In this document: positions 13,190 to 25,350 of the stretch, one piece after another
Numbering within the stretch: position 1 is the stretch's first letter
Layout: each line of letters opens with the position of its first letter
NCBI GenBank assembly: GCA_013398275.1
Contig: VZSE01014423.1
Location: 310,001 to 374,000 of the forward strand
DNA length: 64,000 nucleotides
Direction of reading: 5' to 3'
DNA from: Promerops cafer
Taxonomy: Eukaryota > Chordata > Aves > Passeriformes > Nectariniidae
Position numbers and translations under genes: made by a program
Notes under the pieces: generated by a model
What the model was told of the DNA's origin: nothing
Seen by the model: the letters and a program-made list of their open reading frames with translations, nothing else
Database searches by the model: none

Positions 13190-13420
13190 AACCTGTCCAT
13201 TCAGGGCATTAATCGCATTTTTAGAATGTTCATTATATAACATTTTCTATGTTCTGTTTATACTGCATTGGTGTTCTGCTGAAAGACTGGAAGACTTTTG
13301 GCTGAATTTAAGTGCCTCCTTAGAAGCAGCCTCCCATAAGGCAAAGAAAAGGTATATTACAAGCAGAGAGTTAATAAGTATGCTACATGTTGATGAGCAC
13401 TAATTATCAGAGCTTGGAGC
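13190..13420. promoter_or_regulatory. Enhancer-like conserved-element candidate
   Basis: A non-repetitive block with 'gcattaatcgcattttt' near 13207, 'agagagttaataagtatgc' near 13365 and 'gagcactaattatcagagc' near 13395. A frame of 96 codons crosses part of it, but its composition is unconvincing and no splice pair fits. I infer possible regulatory DNA from the density of TAAT cores and the lack of low-complexity runs. Confidence is low without comparative data. Confidence 0.25.
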
Positions 13421-14939
13421 ATTTTGAAAACCTTTCTGATGACTAAAACTCCATTTTACACTTCTACTTCCTAAACTGCCCATCTGGTGGGAGCTCACGT
13501 TATTTTTAACAGTAGCTTCGTTTGCCACTGAGTCCTAAAGGACTGGAATCACACTTAATAGTTTCTAATCTTATATGCTGTTGTGAATATCCTTTTTATT
13601 TTTAAATTAGTGAGAATCTTGAATCTTCCCAAATCTTCCCACCATAGATTTGACTTTCCCCCAACTTTGACTAATTTCAAGGAGAAATCCTGTTGTTGCT
13701 TTTTGTCTTGCTCTGCTTGCCTGCATTCACCTCACTGCTGCTGTCCCTGCTCAGAGGCAGACCTGTTCCAGCTCAGTGAGGAGTGCCAGTCGTGGCAGTA
13801 GTAAACTTGTTATGAAAAGCTTGAAAGCATGGATGTGCCTAGGTGCCAGCCTTTTAAACATTGCAGCTTTATTAATGACACCCTGGGGGAAGCATCTTTT
13901 AGTAGTAAACACAGTCGAACAGATTTGAGCTAAAAAGCTGGATATACTTTGTTTTGGTTGCGTACTACGGCATTATCGGGAGATGATTTAGAGCAACAGC
14001 CGTGAACTCTTAGCTTGGATCGTGTTAAACTGAAGGATCTCCATGACTGAAAATGTTTTTCTGACTTGATGGGAGCTTTCCCTCTCCTACCCCCTGTAGC
14101 ACTTAGCAGTTTAAAAAGAGCTATGTGTCAAATAGCATTTGTTGAGCTTACTCAATAAGCAAATATAATTTCACTTTTTCTTGAAACATTCATTCCTGCT
14201 CTGCTTTTGAGATTACACACGTGCCAGTGTGCTATTCTTCTCCCTAGTAGTTTCTACATTAAATCTGTTTTCCCTGAAAAAATGGAATCTTTGTGTCTTT
14301 GTCTCCTCACTAGCTTTCAGGCATGTTTTGGCACGGGCTCTGACTGTCGAGGCACCAGAGAGGAGGGGCCTTGCACTCATTTGTCAGCTTTTCTTGCATC
14401 TGTAATTTTTGCCCACTCAGCAGTACTGAAGGGGCTTAAAAAAGGGGGAGAACTTGCAGTTGTTGAAAGTCAAACTCTTGAAATAATTGCTGGACTGTAA
14501 CAGTTTGGGAAAGTGTGAGAGAAACAACAAATGCTTTGGCTAAAACCAGATTTACTTTAAGATTTTAGCAACTTCTCCATTTCATGTAATTGCATGCCTT
14601 TCCCCCCTAGATCTTTACAGGCAATGGTACTGTGTTTTTATAGATTTGCTTGTTATGTGTTGATAAACTGGCTTTTCTTAATGACGATGAAAATAATTTC
14701 ACTGGTGTTCAAGACTTGGTTGTTTCCAACCAATGGTCTAATTTAAAATGCTTAAATCTTCTCTAACTTTTGTCTTAATCCTTTCCTGCAATCTCCCTTC
14801 ACAAGCTGGATGCTTTCATCTCCTCATGTAATGTAACCGAACAGAAATTAGTTAATTTTTTTTATTATTAGAAGACAGATCCCTTCATACTAAGGAAAGC
14901 ATTTTTCCTCTTCAGCTTTTTATGGAATATTAACATTGA

Positions 14940-15340
14940 TCTCTCCTCCTCGTTTCAGTAGGCTATTTAAGCTCAGGGCTCATACTGTGAGCTGTTAATT
15001 AATCAGTGTGACAGATGAAGAAAGTATCCAACTATGAAAGGAAACCTTACTTCAGTGACTAACAATAAGGATGTGAGCCCGAGTGATTTAAAGGATTTTT
15101 TTTTGTGAATGTGTGATAAGGAGCCTTAAGCTGTTTGAGGTAACGATGGGGTTTTTTTTTCTCAGATTGTGTCACTGCACAAGCATTAAAGAGCTCATCA
15201 ATATTTTGTCTTGAAAAGTCTAGACAGGAGTTAAAAGAGCCTCTCCTACAGTTTGAAGAGATCCTGTTTCCCATAATTAATAACAGGAAGCAAGTAAATA
15301 AGGCTTTAACTGACAAATGAAACAGTAACATGTACACAGA
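14940..15340. promoter_or_regulatory. Enhancer-like conserved-element candidate
   Basis: High-complexity sequence with 'gctgttaattaatcagtgtg' near 14993, 'gcattaaagagctcatcaat' near 15183 and 'cccataattaataacagg' near 15270. The TTAATTAATCA and TAATTAATAA clusters are typical homeodomain or LIM/POU targets. The minus-strand 92-codon frame over this stretch (15059-15337) resembles no known protein and is probably incidental. Classified as candidate regulatory DNA by style only. Confidence 0.3.
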
Positions 15341-18300
15341 AACATTACCTCCTGGATGAGAAATGTAGCTGGTCTATCAGTTTTAGTGTACAGGAAAAGA
15401 TCACTGTGGAGGCACATTAGGGCTTTGCTCATGACTAATTCAGTTACGTGGTAGCAGACTAAAAGTCAAAAAGTAATGATAATGTATTTTAATTATTGAG
15501 AGTGATTCGTGACCTTTGTTTACATCTGTGTTACAGTCCAAGAACTCTTCCCCTGTCATTATTTGAAATTCTTTGAACTCAAAAGGAGATTTTCATGTTT
15601 ATTTAAAAGCCACCAGAAGGCATTTCAGACATTTCCTGGAACAAACTGTATATATGTATTTTAGGAAGATAAGAAATGAAAGGAAACTTGAGGAAAAGCT
15701 TTCAATTTTCTTCCTTTTTGAAGACTGCATTTTCCCTTCAAAGATACCTTTTCAGAAAGTAGTTGGAAACCCTTCTCTCCTCCTCCCAATTCCCCTCATT
15801 AAAATCAGTTAAACAACAAAAGGGGAGTTATCATCTCTTCTGTACCACTGTAAAACCAGAGCAGTGCTGTTTATCTCACTGAGCTGTTAAGTTCATTTCA
15901 GTAACTCCACATTGCAGAGATAAAAATTCAGCCTTGCCCTTGCCTGCCATACTTCTGACTTCTTTGGTTTTTTGGGTTACACTGGAGGGGGAGGTTGGAG
16001 GTGCAGGAAAAGGAGGAGGTTTCTGTCTGTGTGGCTGGGGGATTGGTTGTTTTCCTAGGGAGCAGGAATGACTGAATGCAATATTCAGAAGTACTGGGAA
16101 GCACATTTAACTCCCTGTTTGTGCTGGACCTTAAGTCTGGGCTTGTTGAATTATGGGTTCATCGTCTGGCATGCTGACTATATGATACAACTGTGTAATA
16201 CAGACTGTTTGTCATCTTGGTGCTGACCTTGAAAAGAGAAGAAAAGTGAATTTGTTTCACTGATTCTTAGATACACTGGACAGTAAATTCCTGCTTTAGC
16301 TATTTAATTTCCCCCCATAGATGAGCTGTTGGGCTTTCTGCTAAAAATGACAAGATAGGACAAAATAAGCTTGTTTGTAGAGCTGATGTTTTTTCCTTTT
16401 CTGTATATTTTAGAAGATTAACAGCCGTTGCTCCACAGAAGCATGGTGATGAATACTAAATAGTCCACCATAAGGCATTTTGGAAGGAATTCAGTAAATT
16501 CAAAGACACCCCAACATTGTATTCCATAACTTTTTCTACTAACTGTAGCTTGTACTATAAAAGCAACAGACTATATCCCAAAAGAGGACCACACTATTTA
16601 CAATACCTTGTCAGGTTAAAATGCTTCCTGGCAGTAATTCTTTTATTGTTGACTGATTAAGTAAGGTATTTGAGCACATGCATCTAACCTTAAACATAGG
16701 CTTCTCCCATTTTCCTCAATGAGTTTCTATATTTTCACAGTTCATAACTGGACTTCTGTTATCTTCTTCTTTCCCTCCCCTGCTAAGTACTGAGTTCTGT
16801 CCCCTTGAGTCATGCATGCCAATATCTAGCTAGACTTACAGCTTTTAAATGAGACAACCTGTGGAATGTGGTGCTACTTGACTCAAGTGCTTGGCTTCTG
16901 ACTGAAAATAAATAGCTCAGATATCACTTCAAATGCCTATTGTAACAGGGAAAAGTCAGACACCTGTTGAAGGTGCACTTGTACGTATATGGTATTTTAT
17001 CAAGTTTTTTCCCTGGCTCAGAGCTGTAATAACTCATGAGTTCCCAATGAAGTTTATTGTGGAAACAGGGCATTTTCTTTGACACAACAAAGTTACCCTA
17101 CACAGCAAAGCTCTGAATAAAATTGCATTACTTTTTCATTTATTTTGGAAGTCATGTGTCTAGATCTATTATGTGCAGCATATAGGGTTAGAATTTTTTC
17201 TAATTAAAAAGAAAACAATATACAAGTCTCTTTAATACCAAACTCGAGTATCTTCAATGTCACGTCCCAGAAAATACTCTTATGTTGGGCCTGATCTTTG
17301 TATTCAGTTTTTGATGTGGTTTTGCATAAAAAGGTGGAAATTTCCATGTTTAGGGTGCTTCTTTTAGAAAGAAAGATGATCCATCAGTGAACAGTTTGAA
17401 TTCTTTGAATTGTCAGATTATATATTACCAGTGCAGTGTGCATTGGTACATGGAGTTTGTTTAAATGTGTATATCAGAGAGATTAATGACTATAGTAAAT
17501 ACTAGACTAATGCAGAGTAAGATTCCTGATATAACCTCAGTTTTATCTAAAAGGGGCTAATACAAAAAGCTACAGTTCTAACAGGACTAGGTATTGGTGG
17601 CAACATTTTGCTATCTTTAATCTTATAGTACATAGTTTCCAAGTGGAACTCTTGATAACTAGCAGTTTCCAGGATATTATCTAGATTTCCTGTTTATTTT
17701 ATGTGGTATTGTAAGGATCATCTTGTGCCTCTTCCCAAAAGAATAAAGACTCTTTTTAATAGGGTGTGATCTAAACCCTACTCTGTTAAAGTTGCAAGGT
17801 TCAAAGTAACTGCACATACCCTGATTATACCTCACATTTTAATACAATATTTCTTTTTGTCCTCTAGGATTTTTAATTACTTTCAGCATACTTTTCTTTG
17901 TGTGTGTGCTTGTGATTGGACCTAGTTCATCCTTTCTCCATCGTTTCTAAATATTGTCTACTTTAAAGGTAGATTTCTTTCTGATTCAACAGAAGGCTCC
18001 TTATAAGAAACCTAACTAGAAGAAAGTAAAGGAAAATGAATTTTCATTCAACTTCAAATATTAAAGTTTCTAATTACATTCCAGACCATTATTTAAATAT
18101 GTTAAGAATCTATTTTTATGGTAAATTACTGTGAAGGTGTTAAAATAGAAGCAAGCAGATGGATTAAGACTTAAAGAACTTGCCCCAAAGTTCCTTTTAG
18201 CATGACTGCTATTGGCTGCCTCTTGGAAGGTTTGGCCTACTGTGTGCAAAAGCTCTCCAGGCTGTCAGGGAGCAGAACAGAAGTGAAATAGAAAAACTGT

Positions 18301-20999
18301 TCTGAACTGCCATCAAGTAATAAATCCAAGGATAGCCACTAGGATATGCGAGTTCAGGCATTTAATTTTCAAAGGTGTTCTCTTTAGAGAGTCAATTAAA
18401 AAAGAGGTTTAGACTTTCAGTTTCTTCTTTGTAAAATAGGGAACAGAAGATACCTGCTAACATTAGAAAAGATCTTTGAAAGGGACAGACACTTACTGCT
18501 GCATTTATTTCAGTGATGCTGTAGAGTGAGAGGCCTCCTGGCTCTCCCAAGTCTTTCTTGTCATGCATCCTACAAGGGGTTCAGAAGGAGGGGCAATGCC
18601 CTGAGAGTCCTCACTGTGCTCTCACTATTGTGACAGTACTGGGAGTCAAAAATTGAGAGAAATTCCAATACTTCACATGCAGATTCTGGAAGTTAAATCT
18701 TTTGCTTTACGCAGAACAGTAACTGAAAAGGAAAAAAAAAAATCTATAGAATAAAATTTCCTGTAATGCCCTCTTTAACCATTAGAAACTCAAATGCACT
18801 CTGTAATCAGAGGAAGAAATAGTAGAGTTGCATTTTTTTTGGCAGCAGAGGAGTAAGGGAATACTTGCAGATATTATTTCTTGATGTCCTAGTTTAAGTT
18901 CAGACTCACTAAATCAATGTGCCTCATGTTCTCACTCCTTTAAACACAGCTACCTGTATTTTTTTGAAAAGCCAGGAGATAGGAATATGAGAGGATGTAA
19001 AAGGATTTTCATTTGTTTACTTAAATGTTCTTATAAAGGATTTTGTAGCTACCTTGGGCTGCACCTTTCCAGAAGCATTATTTCTTCTAGATGACCTAAA
19101 TATAATGTGACCAGTTAAACAAATGGATTTTTGGGGTTTTTATAATAAAGCGTATAGGGATACAGAACAAAAGACAGTGATACTTTCCTCTTCCACTGCT
19201 TTTCCCCTGAAAGGAGATAATTTTATATTCTCATAAAGAACAAGTACTATTCTCTTTTGTGAGTATACAGTGCTTTTTCTTTTTTTACTTTTTAAAGTTC
19301 TCATTTTTTACTAGACTGTATTATTTACATAGGTGTAGTAGAAGCCTTCATTTATGGTACAGGAAGGGAGTTTTGTTAAGCAACTTTTACCCTTTTTTTG
19401 CCAGGCTCTGTTCAGTACTTCCTCCCTGAAGTCATTCTAGGAAGTGGGACAGAGATGGCAAACTTGTTTCATAATTGTATAATATGTCAAATAATATTTT
19501 GGTGTATGCAGTGAGTCTTTTTTTTTTAAGTATGGCACACAATACCTCATTTTAATAATTAAATTAGCATATGCTGTTAAATATATATGTTAAATTAGAC
19601 ATTAACATTTAAATGCTTCTTGCCTTCAAGTTAGGGCAGGTTGTACTTGTCAAAGTTTCTTCTCCATCTTGTTTCACTTTCAGAGTTTTGATCTGCTTCT
19701 CACCTGCAGTAAGGCCATAGCTGGGACACCCTGGGGGTGGTTCTGGCTGGCTGAAACCATTTGGCCTTTCATTTGTTCCTCCACCACGAGTTGCACCCAT
19801 AAAGGCAGCAGAGCAGTGCATGGCCTGGGCAGTGTTGCTGCTGTGCAGGTACTACAGCCTGGCCTGTGGTGTTGGCTCATTGAAGAGGTTTCAACAGTAC
19901 ATTTTAATTCTTTTCAACTAGGAGGAAAACTTTTAAATCACTCTCTATCCAGCAAAAACATTTTGCCTCATGATGCTGAGTTCTGACATTGCAGAACAGT
20001 GCTTTGACTCTGCATTCTGAATGCTTCTAGACAAAATTTCTCTCTGCAAAGACAAGCAGTACTTAGTGAACTGAGACTCCTTTGTGTTTCTTTTGTTACT
20101 CTTTTTGATTGACTGTTAAAACCATTTTTCCTCTTAATCGCTAAACGATGCAGAATTGCATATTCATTTCTTTAAAAATGGAGTGTTACACTGATCCTCC
20201 TGCCTTAAAATGTGTAGAGAACCTTCTGTAAAAATTCATGTAAAGAAAAAAAGTCAACAGCCTAAAGTACCAGAAGGATTTGAAGTATATAAAGTAGCAT
20301 GCATTAAGGTTTTACTGGTGTTTGGCTTTGTTTTTTGGAGTCTTTTGTGGGGGTTGATGTTGTTTTTAATCTGGAGATCTCTAACCTTGATGGGACTCCA
20401 TTAGAAGAAGAAATTTTAGTCATCCTCCACCTTCTAATCCCAAGCATGCTGCCATGTTGGCTTCCACTTGATAAAAGAAGATACATACTTGTTAAATATT
20501 TGTTTTTCTCTTTTAATCATATAAACCTTTCTAATTGAATGGCATTGTGTCTTTGTAAAGAAATAACGACATCTTTTGTTAGATAGTATTTTTTTTTTAT
20601 GATACTGCAATAAACAAGCATTTTAACTTGGGAGGCAACTTCCAGGTGTTAAAAACCAACAAAAGCAAGTCCAGCACATGATTTACAGTAAGAAATTTCT
20701 CTTAAGGAATTTGCCCTAAATTTGATGGTAGCTCAAAATACTTAAAGGTTTTGAACTTGTATTTTTTATTAATTCCACAACTCAGACAAATCTTTGAAGA
20801 CCCTCTGAAATATTCCCTCCTCCTTTTTTGAACTTTTTTTAAAGTGTATACCTTGCCCTCTTCACAGCCGTAAAATGGAAGATGAAGGCTGTGATAAAAG
20901 GCTCTTCTGCTGAACTCCTGTGAAACCTGGAGTTTCCTCCATGAGAAGTCCCATGCAATCAGTACCAAATACCACACTAGTATGGCTTTGAAAACGGAA
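15341..20999. other. Non-coding background, no gene seen
   Basis: AT-rich non-coding DNA. Short frames around 19609-19986 overlap on both strands in a slightly GC-richer patch; none carries a recognisable domain. No RNA gene, repeat family or regulatory cluster is clear. Ordinary intergenic or intronic sequence is the simplest reading. Confidence 0.5.
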
Positions 21000-21400
21000 G
21001 CCCACGATAACTTTGATAAAGGCTGAAGATCTTTCTCTGAAAGAGAAGCATCTCTTTAACATTCTTATCTGCAATACCATGATGAAGGTTTCCAAGGCCC
21101 AGCGAAAGGGTCTCGGGGGTACCTTTTTCAGCTGCACATTTGCTTAGCTTTGGTCATAAGCAGAGGCTGAAAAGGTCTTTATCTTCTCTGGCTTGTTACA
21201 GGTATCACAAATTTTGTGATGGTGGAATCTTCTGGTAGCAGAATTATTTTTAAAACAGAGCTGAATCTCATTTATTTTCCTCTTCCCGGCCAAACTGCAC
21301 TAATCAAAGTCCAAAAGCCATCCTTCCCATCCCCTGAATAAATTTGCATAACTCATTGTAATTGCAATTCTCTGTTAAAATACCTGAAAAGCAAATTTGG
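21000..21400. promoter_or_regulatory. Enhancer-like conserved-element candidate
   Basis: This block includes a 17-base near-palindrome (21204-21220), CpG-containing words such as 'cagcgaaagggtctcggggg' near 21100, and an octamer-like 'aaatttgcataactc' followed by 'attgtaattgcaattctc' near 21340-21372. The combination of POU-type and homeodomain-type words in non-repetitive sequence suggests an enhancer. Overlapping 91-codon minus-strand frames here are not supported by splice sites or composition. Confidence 0.27.
21204..21220. repeat. Near-perfect palindrome, 8-bp arms
   Basis: Arms 'atcacaaa' and 'tttgtgat' are exact reverse complements around one T. A single palindrome of this length can occur by chance in AT-rich DNA, but it sits in an otherwise enhancer-like block. 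Confidence 0.65.
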
Positions 21401-24400
21401 ATCTGGGATTGTGATAAATGTACTTTATCTGGAGGACTGATCTTAGGGCATTTTTATGTTTTATTACATAAAATATATGGTTTTACTGGATATTTTATTG
21501 GAAAAGTTGGGGTAAGTCCCAAATGGACTAAAAACTTCTTACTAGAAATTATTTAGGTTGGTACTGTTGCACATAAGATTGCTTGCAAATTTCCCCACAG
21601 ATTTTTTATTTTGTTCTTGAGTTGTTAATTATGCCAAAAAACTTTGAGGTACTTCTGGCCCACTACATGAAGCACTAAATAACTTAGTGGGAGGCCATGT
21701 TGTTGTGCTTGTATGAGGGTGAGATAAAGTAGCATTACTCTGTATGTTGAATACATGTGACCACTGAATGCTAGATGGCTAATTTATACGAAGTCCTTCA
21801 CATAAAGAAATGAATCACTGTATACCATTCATTGCTATTTTTTTAAACTGGGAAACTGATAAATATTTCATGACCACAGGTAAGCAGAAAACTCACTTTT
21901 TCCAGCCCACAAAACTTTGAGTTCAAAACTAGTCCTGTTCTACTTTGAATTTCAGTGAAATTTAGGAAGAATGAAGAGATCTGTCTGAAATAGCCGATTT
22001 ACTGCTAAATGGGAAACAGCTATTTTGGAGTCAGTGTGTCTGTTTTTTGACTATAAATTCCCTTTTAATCCTTGGAAATGTTTTCTGAAGGAGTTTTCTT
22101 TTAAAATGGTGCCATTCCACATGAAGTTTAACTTTATGAATCACCATCCTCCAGCTTGACAGAAAAGCCGATATTCAAAGACTGCAGTACTTGTGAATAA
22201 GGAGTCAAACATGAAGTGAAATCTTCTTACATTTTTGGTGAGAAGTGGCACTTGATCCTTGAGGCAAAGAAATTCGCTTCAACCTACATGACACATCACA
22301 TTACGAGCAAGTGCACTGGCAGGGCTATAAGATGAAATGCCATTTTCTGTTAAGTTAAAAGTAGGACATGTTTTTTCCATTTCTGAGAGTTCTATCACTT
22401 CATATAGTTGCTTTTGGAAATGAAAAATGGCAACGGCCCTGTACAGAAGTGGCCTATGAATTACAGAAAAGCAGCTTATGCTGAGTAGTGTGGCACAAGA
22501 AGATGCCAGGCATTTCATGAGGAGAGAGTGCAGCACAGTCACATGAAGATTACAGAACCCACAAAATTTAGTTATGCTACGTCTCTTTTTCTTAAATAGA
22601 GAGGAGAATGAATAAAATATAACTAGTTATGGTTTTTAGCAGGCTTATATATTATCAATATACTTACAGAATTTGTACAGTAATTACAGAGAGAAAAGAG
22701 ATAATAGGGGGGTTTTTTGGTTTGTTAACTTCAGTATCCTGATCTAAATTACTGCTGCTCGGGTTTGAGGGTGATGTACAACTCTGTGTATCATATACCA
22801 TACAGAACTACCTAGACTTCTCTTTTACTCTGTTGCAGTGTCCAAAAGATTTTGTGCTTTGGTTTATAGTAGGATGTGTAAAGGGAATAATCGTAACACA
22901 GCTTCTCACAGCTTGGGAATCAGGGAATAAACAAAAAGGAGTTTTTCATATTACATCATTCTGAATCTGGAACAGGAGCCAGATTCATCACCCAGATGAA
23001 CCTGGGAGTCCTGCTGGCTTCACCAGTAGCTTGGTTTTTTCTTAAGGAAGCTTATAAAAATGTTTCAATCTACACTGATAGGTTTTGTTTAATTGTCATT
23101 CTGGTTTATGTTGGAATTGTGTTCTACATATGGATAAAAGCAACTATCAGGCCATAGAGGTGATGGAATGAACAAAGAGAATTTTATTCTTTGCACTATA
23201 GTTTGATAAAATGCCTTGTTTCAAGATTTTTGTTGTTGTTTTAATAGCTTTGAGACAATTTTATTTTCAAGAGTTTGAATCAGTGGAAAAAGAATAACAA
23301 AGACTTAAAACCAAGAAAGATACTGCAGTGAGGACTGTAACCCTAGCTCACAAAAGCTTTTGCCTGTAATAATGAAGACTGGAGTTGTAATTAGGTTTTT
23401 TGGAGTGTTTTTTACTCCAGCTGCACTAGACAATACTCTGACTTGTAGTTAATACATACAGACATATCTACTTATTTTCCTTTGCATTGCAGCATGTGTA
23501 CTTCCCTAATTGGCAGCTTGCCATTTATATGTGGAAAACAAGATTGTGTTAGCAAGAGGGAGAGAGTGAGATATCAAATGTCTGCAGTGCACAAATATCT
23601 GAGATTACTGAAAGGAGAAGAGATTTAAGTTTGAATACAGTTATTTGGATCACAATGCACTTAGATCTTCTGTAAGGCTTAACATGAGTTACAAATAACC
23701 AAAGTGTAAGTTAGAACTCAGACTGCCACTGTGAGATTTCACTTTAGGACCACCCGTTACTTTCATTTAATGTGGAATCTTTGTAGATATCCAGAAAGAG
23801 TGGATCGATTCCTTGAACCCACTCAAGTTGTCTCTTAATACTGAAACTTTTGTCAAACTGCGAAGATACTCTTCTCCCCAAATGAAGGATGGGATTGTGA
23901 AGGCATTCTGCTTTAGTTTTGGGAAGTTAAACATCGTAGTTAGAAGCAAGATGACTGAATACAACGTTCTAGGAAATAAATGCTCCTTACGCCATACAAG
24001 AACTGAAAGATTAGCATTAATATCCCACACATTTTTTGTAAATTAGAGAAGTGATGTAACAACAAGAGCTCTATCAGGCACTGTATCACTGCCCTTTTAA
24101 ATGGTTGTATTGCTAATCTGATGGAGGATCACTTGGCACCAATTTCATATGGCCTAGCTAGGCCAGCACAGTCTATCTTGAAGTAAAGCATTTAAATCAA
24201 TTTTATCTCCCTGGGAAAGTCTTGCTATTTCTTCAAATTTCTCTTGCTACATCTTAAGTGAAATTGATCATCAGTAGAACCAACTGTAATTCTGGATGCT
24301 GTCTGAGAAGTCAGATTTTCCACTAATACAAAATACTTATGTAGAACCAACAAGTTTTAACTAACTACCTAAATTCTAAAGACAGGATTTTAGTTCTTCT

Positions 24401-25305
24401 TAAGCATGGATATTGCATGTTTTAAGACATTTATGGCTTAAAGGCACAGAAATAAAATAAATTTTAAAATGCTTTCAAGAAGACTGAGTTTAGGACTTTA
24501 GTTTTCCTTAAATTCCTTTTGTCAGCATCCCTTCTTTTCTTCAGTGTATGAGAAGTGCTTGTAGTAATTCAGGTGTTGCAGATGGATTACAAACAGAAAA
24601 GTATTGTGTGTTTTGTGCCTGCCAACATAAGGAACTGAATGAATAGGTTTTGAGTACTCAAAAGCAATGCCTTTCTAGACAGAGTACTTGAATTAGACAG
24701 ACAGACTCTGAAGACTTTCTGACACAGGCTGTCTGCTATAGCTTGCATAAATCTGTCCTGAATGAATACTCAACCAGAATTACTTGAAAAGAGTTGACAG
24801 AAGTACTGCCAAATGAAACAATTCTCTTAGTTCTGTAAAACTAAGGTAGTCATCAATGAACTTAGTCACTACTGTATTAATGATTTAGTTATTAGAGGTG
24901 ATAGGAACAGTGGAACACAGTTAAAATCACCAAAGTTTGTCATCTTTATTCCAACCTTTCATTTTACAGTTCTCATCCTGAATTTAGGGAATTCAGTAGC
25001 TTCTGTGACGTAATCAGCTGGAAGTGACTCTGTTCAATGCATATAACCCACTGTTTTAACAGTCTGTATGATCTCCACAGATTTTAAAAGAATTTCCAAC
25101 TGATGGAGTTATCTTCAACCCATCTTTGCTGGGATCTTATTTAGTTTGTCACACAGGAATTCATTCACTTCCATAAAATTGAGCACGTCTTTTCTTTCTT
25201 TGCCCTTTCTGTTTATTAAATATAGTAGCCCCTAGCCTCTAGACAGGTTTTGTCAACTGAAACACAGCAGATAAAACAGGTAAAGAAATTTTCCAGACAG
25301 CACAA
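21401..25305. other. Non-coding background, no gene seen
   Basis: AT-rich sequence with scattered short frames and short homopolymers, including a G/T run near 22707. A frame at 23813-24046 is open on both strands but has no recognised domain. No repeat family was identified. Confidence 0.5.
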
Positions 25306-25350
25306 AAGCACCAACAGTAGTCTCATTGTTCAAGCACCAACAGTAGTCTC
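25306..25350. repeat. 26-bp tandem duplication
   Basis: The 19-base word 'aagcaccaacagtagtctc' occurs at 25306-25324 and again at 25332-25350 with no mismatch. This implies a recent local tandem duplication with a period of 26. It lies in a minus-strand frame of 87 codons that has no recognisable product. The duplication is direct sequence evidence; the recency is inferred from identity. Confidence 0.9.

Noticed and set aside
19609..19986. Overlapping frames on both strands, one Pro/Gly-rich with a Lys-rich tail
   Set aside because: Could be a pseudogene fragment, but no parent gene is recognised and the opposite strand is equally open, so coding is not supported.
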